This document shows positions 9,542 through 19,619 of a stretch of 64,000 nt of DNA, piece after piece; the stretch's first letter is position 1; each line of letters begins with the position of its first letter. Source of the stretch: Shewanella seohaensis. Lineage in GTDB: Bacteria; Pseudomonadota; Gammaproteobacteria; Enterobacterales; Shewanellaceae. The stretch is from positions 3,658,001 through 3,722,000 of the forward strand of contig NZ_CP104900.1 of the NCBI RefSeq assembly GCF_025449215.1. Reading direction: 5' to 3'. Made by a program: the position numbers and the translations under genes. A model generated the notes under the pieces. That model worked only from the letters and a program-made list of their open reading frames with translations, searched no databases and was not told where the DNA came from.

Positions 9542-10291
9542 TTAGATCACCTTCGCTTCATTCTTTAACTTTTCAACCAGCTCAGCTACCGACGCAACCA
9601 TGATACCTGCTTTACGTTCGGCAGGCGGCGTCACCTTCACCACAGTTTGATGGGCTTTTAGCGTCACACCTAAATCCGCAACAGTGAGCACATCTAATGG
9701 CTTACGTTTAGCTTTCATGATGTTAGGTAATGAAGCGTAACGAGGTTCGTTCAAACGTAAATCGGCTGTCACCACGGCTGGTAATGGCAGACTTAAGGTT
9801 TGCATCCCGCCATCGATCTCGCGAGCCACTTGAACCGAATGACCTTCTACTTTGATTTCAGAAGCAAAAGTGGCTTGTGGCATATCCGTTAATGCGGCAA
9901 ACATTTGGCCAGTTTGGTTATTATCGCCATCGATAGATTGCTTACCAAACAGCACTAATTGCGCTTGTTCTTTTTCTTGTACGGCTTTGAGTAATTTGGC
10001 AATTGATACTGGGGTTAACTCTTCTTCAGTATCAATGTGAATCGCACGATCAGCACCTAATGCTAACGCGGTACGTAATTGTTCTTGAACGGCTTTATTG
10101 CCGATACTGACGACCACTACTTCAGTAGCACTGCCCGCTTCTTTTAAACGAACCGCTTCTTCTACTGCAATTTCACAAAAAGGGTTCAACGCCATTTTGA
10201 GGTTTGCGGTATCAACGCTGGTGTTGTCAGCTTTTACCCTGACCTTCACATTGGCATCAACTACGCGCTTAACAGGCACCAATACTTTCAT
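9542..10291 (-). CDS. etfB: Electron transfer flavoprotein, beta subunit
   Basis: AMP-binding subunit of ETF, 249 residues, normal length. It starts [12 protein letters not shown] and carries the family segments [18 protein letters not shown] and the ETF-beta signature region [27 protein letters not shown] (about residues 143-170; the residues around GG and LPAVVT are diagnostic). The last part contacts the alpha subunit. Translation start is supported by AGGAAGGAAA a few bases before the ATG. First gene of etfBA; its promoter overlaps the palindrome at 10373-10388. Confidence 0.97.
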   Translation of the reverse strand: MKVLVPVKRVVDANVKVRVKADNTSVDTANLKMALNPFCEIAVEEAVRLKEAGSATEVVVVSIGNKAVQEQLRTALALGADRAIHIDTEEELTPVSIAKLLKAVQEKEQAQLVLFGKQSIDGDNNQTGQMFAALTDMPQATFASEIKVEGHSVQVAREIDGGMQTLSLPLPAVVTADLRLNEPRYASLPNIMKAKRKPLDVLTVADLGVTLKAHQTVVKVTPPAERKAGIMVASVAELVEKLKNEAKVI

Positions 10292-10365
10292 AGGGTTTCC
10301 TTCCTACACTTTCATGTACATGGACAAAACATTGGTCATCACCAATGCAGGATAGAGCCACTTTA

Positions 10366-10389
10366 CGTCCTGTTAACGTTAACGTCAAC
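10366..10389 (-). promoter_or_regulatory. etfB promoter with an overlapping 16-bp palindromic operator
   Basis: TTAACGTTAACGTCAA (10373-10388) is a palindrome with a single mismatched pair. On the minus strand TTGACG inside it, 17 bases, then TAAAGT make a plausible sigma-70 promoter about 75 bases before etfB. A repressor on the palindrome would cover the -35 box. From memory the pattern resembles operators of the MerR-type regulator LiuR, which controls branched-chain amino acid and fatty acid catabolism in Shewanella relatives; the assignment is tentative. Confidence 0.55.
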
Positions 10390-10517
10390 TAAACTCAAAC
10401 GCCTGTTTGCATTTTTTAAGACTGTGGTATTGGCCACATTTTTGAACACTTATCTGCCATATTTAAAAAGTTCAAAAATTAAATAATATTTAATTTCTGT
10501 TTATTGCATAATTTTAT

Positions 10518-10546
10518 TTGATTCGAGCTATATTACTTTCTATCAT
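10518..10546 (+). promoter_or_regulatory. Probable sigma-70 promoter of the hns-like gene
   Basis: TTGATT (10518-10523), a 17-base spacer and TATCAT (10541-10546) stand 55 bases before the start codon, downstream of an AT-rich tract that may be curved and bound by H-NS itself. Seen by eye only. Confidence 0.45.
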
Positions 10547-10601
10547 TTAGCTGTTGTTCACCATTATCCTGTAATAAAAATAGAGTGGGACGAAAATAGA
10601 T

Positions 10602-10994
10602 ATGAGCGAATTTTTAGAGATATTAACTCACGGTCGTCGTTTTAAAGCTGCGGTAAAAGATCTCAGCGTTGAAGAACTGCGTGATTTAGCGGCTAAGCTA
10701 GATAAAATTTTAGTTGAGCGTGAGTCAATGGCAGCAGAAGAGCAGCAAGCTATTGCTGCACGTAATGCTAAAATCGAAGAAATCCGCCAACAAATGGAAG
10801 CAGTTGGTTTATCAATCGACGACTTAGGTGGCGTAGCAGTTAAAGCTGTGGGTAAAAAACGCGCTCCACGTCCAGCAAAATATCAAATTGAAGTTAACGG
10901 CGAAGTGATCCAGTGGACTGGTCAAGGTCGTATGCCAACGGTATTTAAGAACGAAGTCAATAAAGGCCGTTCTATGGATGATTTCTTAATCTAA
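10602..10994 (+). CDS. hns: H-NS family nucleoid-associated protein
   Basis: 130-residue DNA-binding protein that coats AT-rich DNA and silences transcription. An N-terminal charged helical region with coiled-coil character (about residues 20-65) serves dimer and oligomer formation. A short basic linker (KKRAPRPAK, 85-93) follows. The C-terminal domain contains WTGQGRMPTVF (105-115), the minor-groove-binding loop with QGR at 108-110. Length and order match Shewanella and enterobacterial H-NS. Single-gene transcript with its own terminator. The AT-rich polysaccharide cluster further right is a plausible target. Confidence 0.95.
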   Translation: MSEFLEILTHGRRFKAAVKDLSVEELRDLAAKLDKILVERESMAAEEQQAIAARNAKIEEIRQQMEAVGLSIDDLGGVAVKAVGKKRAPRPAKYQIEVNGEVIQWTGQGRMPTVFKNEVNKGRSMDDFLI

Positions 10995-11044
10995 TCCCAT
11001 ACCGTGCTCGTAATAGCCGTTTGCTATTACCATTGAGTAACATA

Positions 11045-11075
11045 AAAAAGCTCGCGCCCTGCGAGCTTTTTTATG
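11045..11075 (+). terminator. Intrinsic terminator of the hns-like gene
   Basis: AAAAAGCTCGC and GCGAGCTTTTT pair over 11 bases around GCCCT, with the T-run contained in the right arm, 50 bases after the stop codon. The A-rich left side could also let it work on the other strand. Confidence 0.92.
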
Positions 11076-11193
11076 CCTGAATGCCACTACCATTGCATTC
11101 AAGCAAATGCTTAAATTGCGTTACAATTCAGCTTTAGTATTTACATCTGCTTTAGGTTACTCTTTATTCCCCCTCCGTCTAAGTGAATAAAAA

Positions 11194-14100
11194 ATGCAGA
11201 TAAACAATAAGATAATAATAAGCTGCGGCATTATAAGTAGTTTTGTATCCCACAACATTTTTGCCGAGGCCAATCCCATCCCCCCGTCAATAAGTTAACG
11301 GCCTTTACTAATGCTGAATTAATCATGGCGCCAGGGAAGCGACTCACAAATGCCACCTTATTAGTTGAAAACAATCGGATCAAAGCCATTATTGAAAAAG
11401 GGGATATCCCAGAAGCGGCATTAAAGGTTGATCTCAGTGGTTATACTATCTATCCTGGTTTTATCGATCCCTTTACCGATTATGGTATCGAGTTTGAATA
11501 TCCCAAATTGGGGCTGACTCGTCCGGTATATGATATTAAACGTATCGGCGGTAATGCAGAAAATGGCGCAATTCACGCTGAAAAAGAATGGTTTAATTAC
11601 GTCTACCCAAATAAAGAACGCGCACGCGATTGGATCAATAACGGCTTTACCAGCGTACAAAGCAGTAAACTCGACGGTATTTTCCGCGGCACGGGTGTTA
11701 GCCTTTCATTAGCGGATAAAACCGCCAACGAGGTGATTTATCGTGCTCGCAGCCAACCTTTTATGGCCTTCGATAAAGGCACGTCTGAACAAGACTACCC
11801 CAATTCTCTGATGGGCAGTATTGCACTTATCCGACAAACCTTTGCCGATGCTAACTGGTATAACCAAAATAAGCACAAATCGGTTAATAGTTCAGCAAAT
11901 CCTCAAATTGAATTTAATATTGCCTTCGAACGCTTAGATAACTTAGCCGAGAAACAAATCGTCTTTGAAACAAAAAGCCTCAACGATTTGCTGCGCGCCG
12001 CGAACCTGCTCAAAGAACATCAGCAGCCTGCCAACTTACTCGCAAGTGGTCAAGAATATGCGCGCATCAATGAATTAAAGGCCCTGAATTATCCTCTGAT
12101 CCTGCCGCTCAACTATCCGCAGGCACCGGATGTGGGTACCGATGATGCCGACCGTGAAGTTTCCCTTGCTGAACTCAGACAATGGGAACGCGCCCCCACA
12201 AATCCAGCAGCAGTGGCCAATGCGGGCATCCCTTTTGCCTTTACCCAATTTGGCATTAAGACCGAGGCATTTTGGCCTCGCCTACGTCAAGCCATCGCCC
12301 AGGGACTGAGTGAGGACAATGCCCTCGCCGCGCTGACGACTCAAGCCGCCGAAATGGCGGGAACGGCCGACTTCGCCGGTAAACTTGCCCCCGACTATAT
12401 GGCCGACTTTGTGATTACTAAGGGCAATATCTTTGAAGATGGTCAGATTTACAGTGTCTGGCTGCAGGGCGAAGAGCAGTCCATTCGCTCACTCCCACAG
12501 GCCAAACTCTTAGGCGATTATCAGCTCACGCTGAATAATCTCGCCTTAGATCTAAGCCTTGAAGAAACGGGCAAAGCGGGCAAAACCGCCTTCCAAGGTC
12601 AACTGAGTAGTGGCGAGAAGAGCATTACACTCACCAATCTTCAGCTTGAAGACGACGGCCGCGTGAGCTTTAACGCCGATTTAAGCGATGCGGGCATACA
12701 TGGCATCAGCCGTTTTACCCTCTGGCTCGCTAAAGATGGTATTCAAGGCCGCATGGTGGACGCCCAAAGTCGCAGTATTAATGTGGCGGGTATTGCTATC
12801 GTGTCGAGTTTAAATACAAAGCCTGCCGATACCCCAAAAACCGATGCTGCACCGACTTTAGTGAGTCAACTCACCTACCCTAACGTTGCCTATGGTTTGA
12901 GCGAGGCGCCAAAAGCCGAAAAACTCCATATTAAAAATGCCACCCTGTGGACCTCGGATAAACAGGGCATTTTGGAACATGCGGATCTGTTAATGGCCAA
13001 TGGCCGAATTGAAAAAATCGGTCAGCAACTCAGCACGCCTTCGGGTTATCAAGTTCTCGATGCCACGGGTAAACATTTAACTGCGGGTATCGTTGATGAG
13101 CATTCCCATATTGCTATCAATGGTGGCACTAATGAAGGTACAGATGCAGTCACCTCTGAGGTGCGGATTGGCGATGTGGTCAATCCCGAAGATATCTCCA
13201 TCTACCGTGCACTCGCGGGCGGCGTCACCAGCGCACAATTACTCCATGGTAGCGCTAACCCAATTGGTGGCCAATCCCAGTTAATAAAGATGAAATGGGG
13301 TGAGAGTGCTGAGCAGCTTAAATTTGCCAATGCCCCTGCCAGTATCAAATTCGCCCTTGGCGAAAACGTCAAACAGAGTAACTGGGGCGAGAAATTTGTT
13401 CAGCGCTTCCCGCAGACTCGCATGGGCGTAAAAGCTTTATTTGAAGAAACCTTCGATGCCGCAATCGCCTATGAGAAAGCGCAGAAGGACTATGATGACT
13501 TACGCAGCAGTGAGAAGAAGAAAACCATTGCGCCGCGCCCAAGCTATCGCCTACAGGCGGTCGCCGAAGTGTTAAAGCAGCAGCGCGATGTGCATATCCA
13601 CTCCTATGTGCAGTCAGAAATCTTAATGTTCCTGCGATTAGCCGAAGCCTATCACTTTAAGGTGCAAACCTTTACCCACGTGCTCGAAGGTTACAAGGTT
13701 GCCAGTGAACTAGCCGCCCATGGCGCAGGCGCCTCGACCTTTGCCGATTGGTGGGCCTATAAGTTCGAAGTCTATGATGCGATTCCACAAAACGCCTGCC
13801 TGATGCAAAAACAAGGCGTGCTTACCAGCATCAACTCTGACGACTACGAAATGCAGCGCAGACTTAACCAAGAAGCGGCGAAGTCAATGATGTATTGCGA
13901 TATGTCTAAAGAAGATGCCTGGAATATGGTGACCATCAACCCGGCGAAACAGCTCAGAGTCGATGAGTATGTTGGTTCACTCACCCCAGGCAAAATGGCC
14001 GATATCGTGCTTTGGAATGCCGAGCCGCTATCGATTTATGCCAAAGTGACCCAGGCTTGGGTCGAAGGCAAGCGCTACTTCGATCGCGACCAAGACCAGC

Positions 14101-14267
14101 TTGCCCAGCAGCAGGTCGTCGCAGAGCGCGCCGCCCTTATCCAAAAAATTCTCAGTAGTGATGATAGCGCCAAGGCGGGTGAAAAAGTTACACCGCTTAA
14201 GGAACCTCAATGGCACTGCGATACCCATTATCAGGCTTGGGGCCAACATCATCAGGGAGCAAAATAA
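11194..14267 (+). CDS. Exported double-domain amidohydrolase (one frameshift near the N-terminus in this sequence)
   Basis: A long open frame (11325-14267, 980 codons) begins inside the protein. An upstream ATG at 11194 encodes a signal peptide (MQINNKIIISCG...NIFA) but meets a stop at 11296. One extra A in the AA at 11292-11293 joins the two parts and gives 1024 residues. The first half resembles an amidohydrolase but has PGFIDPFTDYG where the metal-binding HxH is expected. The second half has VDEHSHIAI (about residues 630-638) with an intact HxH, later histidines (HIHSY, THVLEG), INSDD, and a TPGKMADIVLWN ending typical of imidazolonepropionase-like enzymes. Likely a periplasmic metal-dependent hydrolase; substrate unknown. 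It overlaps the next gene by one base. Confidence 0.85.
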
Positions 14268-15556
14268 TGAAGCACTTACCCACTAGCTTGCTGCTGTCGA
14301 CACTGACCATCACCTTGTCCGTGCAGGCACATAATCTCATCCCTACGCCTAAACAAACTCACGGTGTGTTGATTAAAAACGCCACTGTGCATACGGTCAG
14401 CCAAGGGGTTTTAACCAATACCGATGTGTTGATTGAAAACGGTAAAATCAGCGCACTAGGGCCACAGTTAAGCGCCAATGAGGCTGATGGCCAGATGCAG
14501 ATCATCGATGCTACGGGTAAACATTTATATCCAGGCCTTATCGCGCTCGATACCAGTCTTGGTTTAGTAGAAATCGAGATGGTGCGCCCAACCGTCGATA
14601 ATGCTGAAGTCGGAGATTTTAATCCGCAAATCAGCGCGGCAACGGCTTACAACCCGGATTCAGAGCTGCTGCCAACCATTCGCTACAATGGCATCACCCA
14701 CGCACAAATCGTCCCCAGTGGCGACGGACTCGCGGGCCAATCTGTGGTCGTGGATCTTGATGCTTGGACGATTGAGGATGCTCTGCAACCAAGCGAAGGC
14801 CAATTCCATGTTTACTGGCCGCAAATCAAGCGTATGCCGGAGGATGAAAAGGAAAAAGCTAAGGCCATTGAGAAAAATCAGCAGGCCATAGATACACTGA
14901 CCACAGCCTTTGAGGATGGCTATCGCTACTTTTTAAGCCATAAGGCAAAGGATTCGGCCAAGACAACCAATTTACGTTGGCAAGCCATGCTGCCCCTGTA
15001 CCAAGGTAAGGCCACGCTATTTGCCCATGCGGACAGTGTCAGCCAAATTGAGCAAGTCATTGCCCTGACTAAAAAATATCAATTTAAATTGGTGATTGTC
15101 GGTGGCTATGATGCATGGCGATTGGCGTCAAGCTTAAGGGAAGTGAACGCCAGTGTGATTTACCCGCACACCCTGAGTCTGCCCAAACGTAAAGATGAAC
15201 CCGTGGATTTGCCCTTTAAAATCCCTTCGTTGCTGGCAAGTGCGGGCATTCCCTATGCCCTTGGATTTTCATCGGATTGGAACAGTCGTAACCTTCCCTA
15301 TGCCGCGGGCTACAGTGCCGCTTACGGCGTCACGCCCGAGCAAGCATTAAAATCGGTAACCTTAGATGCAGCAAAACTGCTGGGGATCACCGATTTAGGC
15401 GCCATCGCCGTCGGTTATCAGGGCAGTGTTGTGCTGAGTGACGGGGATATCCTCGACCCCATGAGCAACAAAATTGATGCGATCTGGATTGAAGGACGGC
15501 AAATAGATCTGAATAATCGCCACCAGCAGCTTTATCAAAAGTATCTTAAGCGCTAG
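14267..15556 (+). CDS. Exported amidohydrolase-fold protein, probably without metal site
   Basis: 429 residues starting with a signal peptide (MKHLPTSLLLSTLTITLSVQA). The N-terminal beta-sandwich (GVLIKNATVHTVSQGVL) and the C-terminal PEQALKSVTLDAAKLLGI...VGYQGSVVLSDGD are clear amidohydrolase features. The position of the HxH motif reads LIALDTSLGLVEIEM, so two metal-binding histidines are missing. It resembles the first half of the preceding protein. ATG at 14267 overlaps the upstream stop (TAATG) and is preceded by GGGAG, so the pair is translationally coupled. It may be a non-catalytic partner or act without the usual metal centre. Confidence 0.85.
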   Translation: MKHLPTSLLLSTLTITLSVQAHNLIPTPKQTHGVLIKNATVHTVSQGVLTNTDVLIENGKISALGPQLSANEADGQMQIIDATGKHLYPGLIALDTSLGLVEIEMVRPTVDNAEVGDFNPQISAATAYNPDSELLPTIRYNGITHAQIVPSGDGLAGQSVVVDLDAWTIEDALQPSEGQFHVYWPQIKRMPEDEKEKAKAIEKNQQAIDTLTTAFEDGYRYFLSHKAKDSAKTTNLRWQAMLPLYQGKATLFAHADSVSQIEQVIALTKKYQFKLVIVGGYDAWRLASSLREVNASVIYPHTLSLPKRKDEPVDLPFKIPSLLASAGIPYALGFSSDWNSRNLPYAAGYSAAYGVTPEQALKSVTLDAAKLLGITDLGAIAVGYQGSVVLSDGDILDPMSNKIDAIWIEGRQIDLNNRHQQLYQKYLKR

Positions 15557-15633
15557 AATTTGCTCAGATAAATCGCTCGATACCGCGCAGTCCGTTGGAC
15601 TGCGCTTATTTACCCTTAATCTCAGGTCAAACC

Positions 15634-16014
15634 ATGAAAATCATCCTCTCAAGTGCATTAGTGCTACTGCTTAGCGCCTGTGCCAGCGATTACAGTTTTA
15701 ACAGCAATTTGGACGGCGAGGCGATTAATGACTACTTCAAGGCGGGAGATGTCACGCTGTTTGAGGGCGATAGTTTGCCTAAAGGCCATTACGAATTAAA
15801 AGGTTTGGTACAGGGTGAATCTTGCCAAGCCGATGTGAATGCGGTGCCCGCTTCCTTAAGTGAAGCCCGAACCGAAGCCCGCCGTGCGGCAGCCGATAAA
15901 GGCGCCAATGGTATCATCATCAAACAATGCGTGATGATGGAAGAAGCAGCCCAAGGCTGCGTCAGCCGCGCCCTCTGCGTTGGCCAAGCCATCAAAATGG
16001 CCTCTGCCGACTAA
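15634..16014 (+). CDS. rcsF: RcsF-like outer-membrane lipoprotein
   Basis: 126 residues with lipobox LSAC (Cys16). The C-terminal domain matches RcsF: LKGLVQGESCQ, a helix SEARTEARRAAADKGANGI, IIKQC, then GCVSRALCVGQAIKM. The four cysteines stand where RcsF forms its two disulfides. RcsF senses envelope stress in the outer membrane and signals to the Rcs phosphorelay in enterobacteria. No other rcs gene is in the window, so its partner here is unknown. The start is ATG at 15634 because it begins the signal peptide; the frame is open upstream to 15595. It precedes trmO, as in many relatives. Confidence 0.85.
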   Translation: MKIILSSALVLLLSACASDYSFNSNLDGEAINDYFKAGDVTLFEGDSLPKGHYELKGLVQGESCQADVNAVPASLSEARTEARRAAADKGANGIIIKQCVMMEEAAQGCVSRALCVGQAIKMASAD

Positions 16015-16108
16015 TTCAAAGCGTGTATACTGCACGCCAATATTGATGTACTTAACAACCTAGGCCATCTGCGTTTGGGTTGTTGCCCTTGCTTTAGGTA
16101 TTTTTTGC

Positions 16109-16843
16109 ATGACATTTACCAACCAGATTACCGCTGTCGCCACTTGCCGCACTCCCTATAAACAAAAATTTGGCATTCCAAGGCAGCCCGGGTTGGTGGA
16201 GGCGCGCGGTTATGTTGAGCTGGAGCCCCATGTCAATCATCTCGATGCCGTGCGTGGTATCGAGCAATATTCTCACCTTTGGTTGTTGTTTTGTTTCCAT
16301 GAAAATCTCGCCCAAGGGTGGAAAACGACGGTACGCCCGCCCCGTTTGGGCGGCAATGAAAAACTCGGCGTATTCGCGACTCGCTCCACTTTCCGTCCGA
16401 ATGGCATTGGCCAATCCGTGGTCAAACTCCACGGGGTAGTGCAACGTAAAGGCAAAGTGTGCCTAGAGATTTCGGGCATGGATCTTGTCGATGGCACGCC
16501 CATTATTGATATTAAGCCCTATATTCCGTTCTCGGATTCGATTGAAGGTGCCGTCGGCGGTATCGCGCAAGAAGCACCAAAACTTATCAGCGTAGTGTTT
16601 TCCGAGCTCGCCGCAACCCAGATTGATTCCTACAGTAAACAGGACGCCTATACCGATTTAGCCGTACTCATCCACGGCGTGCTGGGGCAAGACCCCCGCC
16701 CTGCCTATAAAAAAGCCAAAGATGACCCCAAGTTATATCAAGTAGCTTTGTATGATTTAGATATCTTTTGGCGGATGGCGGTCGATGAGGATGAGCAGGA
16801 ATACATTCAGGTATTAGAACTCAAACCGGGGAAATGTGGCTAA
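16109..16843 (+). CDS. trmO: tRNA N6-threonylcarbamoyladenosine methyltransferase TrmO
   Basis: SAM-dependent enzyme (former YaeB/VirR/TsaA family) that methylates t6A37 of ACY-reading tRNAs to m6t6A. The 244-residue protein has the N-terminal beta-barrel domain (ITAVATCRTPYKQKFGIPRQPG), the signature FATRSTFRPNGIGQSVVKL (about residues 89-107) and LVDGTPIIDIKPYIPFSDS, then the smaller C-terminal domain (about 170-244). Its TAA is followed immediately by the ATG of the acyltransferase gene. Confidence 0.95.
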   Translation: MTFTNQITAVATCRTPYKQKFGIPRQPGLVEARGYVELEPHVNHLDAVRGIEQYSHLWLLFCFHENLAQGWKTTVRPPRLGGNEKLGVFATRSTFRPNGIGQSVVKLHGVVQRKGKVCLEISGMDLVDGTPIIDIKPYIPFSDSIEGAVGGIAQEAPKLISVVFSELAATQIDSYSKQDAYTDLAVLIHGVLGQDPRPAYKKAKDDPKLYQVALYDLDIFWRMAVDEDEQEYIQVLELKPGKCG

Positions 16844-17473
16844 ATGCAGACGCCAATCACAACGGCCTTGCCTGATTATCAAAGCCAACATAAAAAGCGT
16901 CTATCTTGGATGCCCTGGCTGTATTTCTCACTCAAGGAAAAACACTTAGTCTGGGCCAAACCTTGGCAGGATGAAGTGCAAGCCAACCTTTGCGCCCTCG
17001 AAACCGTGACCATTGGCGAAAACTGTTTTATTGCGCCCGAGGCGCAGTTATTTGCCGAGCCAAATCGCGATATCACAATCGGTAATCGCTGCATGATTGC
17101 CGCAGAATGCTTTTTGCACGGTCCTATCACGCTCGGTGATGAAGTCGCTATCAATCACGGCTGCTCCTTCGATGGCGGCCGAGTGGGCATTCAAATTGGC
17201 TCCCAAACCCGCATTGCTAACCATGTCACTATTTATGCGTTTAATCATGGCATGGCGCCCGAGACGCCTGTTTATCAACAAGCCTCAAACTCTAGAGGCA
17301 TAGTGATAGGTAAAGATGTGTGGATTGGCGCACAGGCAGGGATTGTCGATGGTGTCACCATTGGCGACCATGCCGTAATTGGCATGGGCTGTATTGTCAC
17401 TAAAGATATTCCCGCATGGGCCATAGTCGCGGGCAATCCCGCCCGGGTGATTGGCGATAGGCGGGATAAATAA
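16844..17473 (+). CDS. Left-handed beta-helix acyltransferase (hexapeptide repeat, maltose/galactoside O-acetyltransferase-like)
   Basis: 209-residue protein with hexapeptide-repeat turns from about residue 50 onward (VTIGENCFI, ITIGNRCMI, ITLGDEVAI, IVIGKDVWIGAQAGI, VTIGDHAVIGMGCIV) and the usual ending IPAWAIVAGNPARVI. The catalytic histidine is probably in NHG (YAFNHGMAPE). These enzymes form trimers and transfer acetyl groups from acetyl-CoA. The acceptor is unknown; the context (trmO, proS) gives no hint. It starts one base after the trmO stop, so it is co-translated. Confidence 0.85.
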   Translation: MQTPITTALPDYQSQHKKRLSWMPWLYFSLKEKHLVWAKPWQDEVQANLCALETVTIGENCFIAPEAQLFAEPNRDITIGNRCMIAAECFLHGPITLGDEVAINHGCSFDGGRVGIQIGSQTRIANHVTIYAFNHGMAPETPVYQQASNSRGIVIGKDVWIGAQAGIVDGVTIGDHAVIGMGCIVTKDIPAWAIVAGNPARVIGDRRDK

Positions 17474-17643
17474 CTCACTTAGCTTTATCTGTATGCATCG
17501 CCCTCTGTGGCGACGCGGCACACTTTGTAAAATGAAAACGGCCATTTGTCTGCAGCTGATTGAATTTAACCTCAATCCATAGGTGACATCATCGAAGCAG
17601 GTGATAAAATGGCGCCCATTCAACTCAAATTTGGACATCGGTA

Positions 17644-19356
17644 ATGCGCGTTAGCAAATACCTACTTTCTACTCAAAAAGAAACACCTGCGAATGCAGAA
17701 GTCATTAGCCATCAATTAATGCTACGTGCTGGTATGATCCGCCGTAACGCTTCAGGTCTATACAGCTATTTGCCCACGGGCCTGCGTGTATTGCGTAAAG
17801 TCGAAGCCATTGTTCGTGAAGAAATGAACAAAGCAGGCGCGATTGAAATCCTTATGCCTATGGTGCAACCGGCTGATTTATGGGTAGAAACGGGTCGTTG
17901 GGACAAATTTGGTCCTGAGCTGCTGCGTTTTAAAGACCGCCATAACCGTGACTTCGTTCTGGGGCCTACCCACGAAGAAGTAATCACCGACTTAATCCGT
18001 AAAGAAGTCAGCTCTTACAAGCAATTACCGCTGAATCTTTACCAAATCCAGACCAAATTCCGTGACGAAGTGCGCCCACGCTTTGGCGTAATGCGTTCGC
18101 GCGAGTTCCTGATGAAAGATGCGTATTCTTTCCATCTGGACGTAGATACCATGAATGAAACCTATGAGGCCATGTATCAAGCCTATAGCAACATTCTGTC
18201 GCGCATGGGCTTGGCCTTCCGCCCAGTTTTAGCGGACACAGGTTCTATCGGTGGCAGCATGTCACACGAGTTCCACGTATTGGCGCAAAGCGGTGAAGAC
18301 TTAATCGCCTACTCTACTGGCAGCGACTATGCCGCTAACATCGAGAAAGCCGAATCACCCATGCCCACCGAAGCGCGTGGCGCGGCAACTGAAGAATTAC
18401 GTTTAGTCGATACCCCAAATGCAAAAACCATTGCTGAATTAGTTGAGCAATTCGGTTTAGATATCACTAAGACAGTGAAAACCTTGATTGTGAAAGGTGC
18501 GACGGAAGAAGCGCCACTGGTAGCGCTGATTGTACGCGGCGACCACGAACTGAACGAAATCAAGGCAGACAAGTTAGATTTAGTGGCATCACCATTAGAA
18601 TTTGCCCCTGAAGCCCAAATCCGTGACGCCATTGGCGCAGGTCCTGGCTCATTAGGCCCTGTCGGCCTGAACATGCCTATCATCATCGATCACAGTGTTA
18701 GCGTGATGAGCGACTTCGCCGCTGGCGCTAACCAAGATGACAAACACTACTTTGGGATCAACTGGGAGCGCGATCTGCCACTGGCACAAGCTGCCGATAT
18801 CCGTAACGTGGTTGAAGGCGAACCCACACCTGATGGTTTAGGTACTTACGCCATGGCGCGTGGTATCGAAGTGGGTCACATTTTCCAACTCGGTACTAAC
18901 TATTCTAAATCGATGAATGCGACTGTTCTCGATGAGAACGGTAAATCACAAGTGCTGCTGATGGGTTGTTACGGTGTTGGTGTGAGCCGTATCGTGGCTG
19001 CTGCCATTGAGCAAAATTTCGATGACCGCGGCATTGTATGGCCAGAAGCCATTGCCCCATTCAGTGTAGGCATTCTGCCAATGAATATGCACAAGTCACA
19101 CCGCGTAACCGATATTGCCGAGCAGTTATATAAAGACTTAAGTGCTGCGGGTATCGATGTGCTATTGGATGACCGTAAAGAGCGCCCAGGCGTGATGTTC
19201 GCCGATATGGAACTGATTGGTATTCCACACACTGTGGTGATCGGCGATCGCAATATCGACGCTGGCGTATTTGAATACAAAAACCGCCGCACCGGTGAAA
19301 AGCAAGATGTGCCATTCGACCAAATCGTCGATTTCTTAAAGAATCTGCAAGCTTAA
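17644..19356 (+). CDS. proS: Prolyl-tRNA synthetase
   Basis: Class II synthetase charging tRNA-Pro, 570 residues, the bacterial type with an inserted editing domain. Visible features are [17 protein letters not shown] (near the N-terminus), motif 2 [25 protein letters not shown] (about residues 139-163), the YbaK-like insertion that hydrolyses Ala-tRNA-Pro (about 225-385), motif 3 [17 protein letters not shown] and the C-terminal anticodon-binding domain. Preceded by about 170 non-coding bases and followed by a strong terminator. Confidence 0.98.
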   Translation: MRVSKYLLSTQKETPANAEVISHQLMLRAGMIRRNASGLYSYLPTGLRVLRKVEAIVREEMNKAGAIEILMPMVQPADLWVETGRWDKFGPELLRFKDRHNRDFVLGPTHEEVITDLIRKEVSSYKQLPLNLYQIQTKFRDEVRPRFGVMRSREFLMKDAYSFHLDVDTMNETYEAMYQAYSNILSRMGLAFRPVLADTGSIGGSMSHEFHVLAQSGEDLIAYSTGSDYAANIEKAESPMPTEARGAATEELRLVDTPNAKTIAELVEQFGLDITKTVKTLIVKGATEEAPLVALIVRGDHELNEIKADKLDLVASPLEFAPEAQIRDAIGAGPGSLGPVGLNMPIIIDHSVSVMSDFAAGANQDDKHYFGINWERDLPLAQAADIRNVVEGEPTPDGLGTYAMARGIEVGHIFQLGTNYSKSMNATVLDENGKSQVLLMGCYGVGVSRIVAAAIEQNFDDRGIVWPEAIAPFSVGILPMNMHKSHRVTDIAEQLYKDLSAAGIDVLLDDRKERPGVMFADMELIGIPHTVVIGDRNIDAGVFEYKNRRTGEKQDVPFDQIVDFLKNLQA

Positions 19357-19441
19357 GCGAAGGCATACTGCGCCGGACTTATTGCGCCGACACAGCCCGT
19401 TTGAGCAGATGCTTAAATAAGATTCTCGCGATATAAATGCA

Positions 19442-19475
19442 AACGCACTTGAGTCTCCCTCAAGTGCGTTTTTTA
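19442..19475 (+). terminator. Intrinsic terminator downstream of proS
   Basis: AACGCACTTGAG and CTCAAGTGCGTT form a perfect 12-pair stem around TCTCC, followed by TTTT. Confidence 0.93.
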
Positions 19476-19619
19476 TTCCCGCCCCAAAAACAGATTGCCT
19501 TCTGCAAGCCCTCTCAAGACAAACTAAAGAAATGTCATTGAGATAACTGCTCAGACTTGCTTTTTTAGATAAGGCATTGCTTTAATAAAATCATAATAAC
19601 AAGTCGTTGAGTCATAAGA

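Larger units (their letters stand above)
10292..10601. other. Divergent control region between etfB and the hns-like gene
   Basis: 310 bases without a gene. It contains the etfB promoter/operator (10366-10389), an inverted repeat TTTTTGAAC (10439-10447) / GTTCAAAAA (10470-10478), a very AT-rich stretch (about 10450-10530) and the probable promoter of the hns-like gene. Confidence 0.7.

Noticed and set aside
18327..18686. Long antisense ORF inside proS, and similar ones in cheA, dcp and the cytochrome gene
   Set aside because: They are shadows produced by codon usage of strongly supported genes on the other strand.
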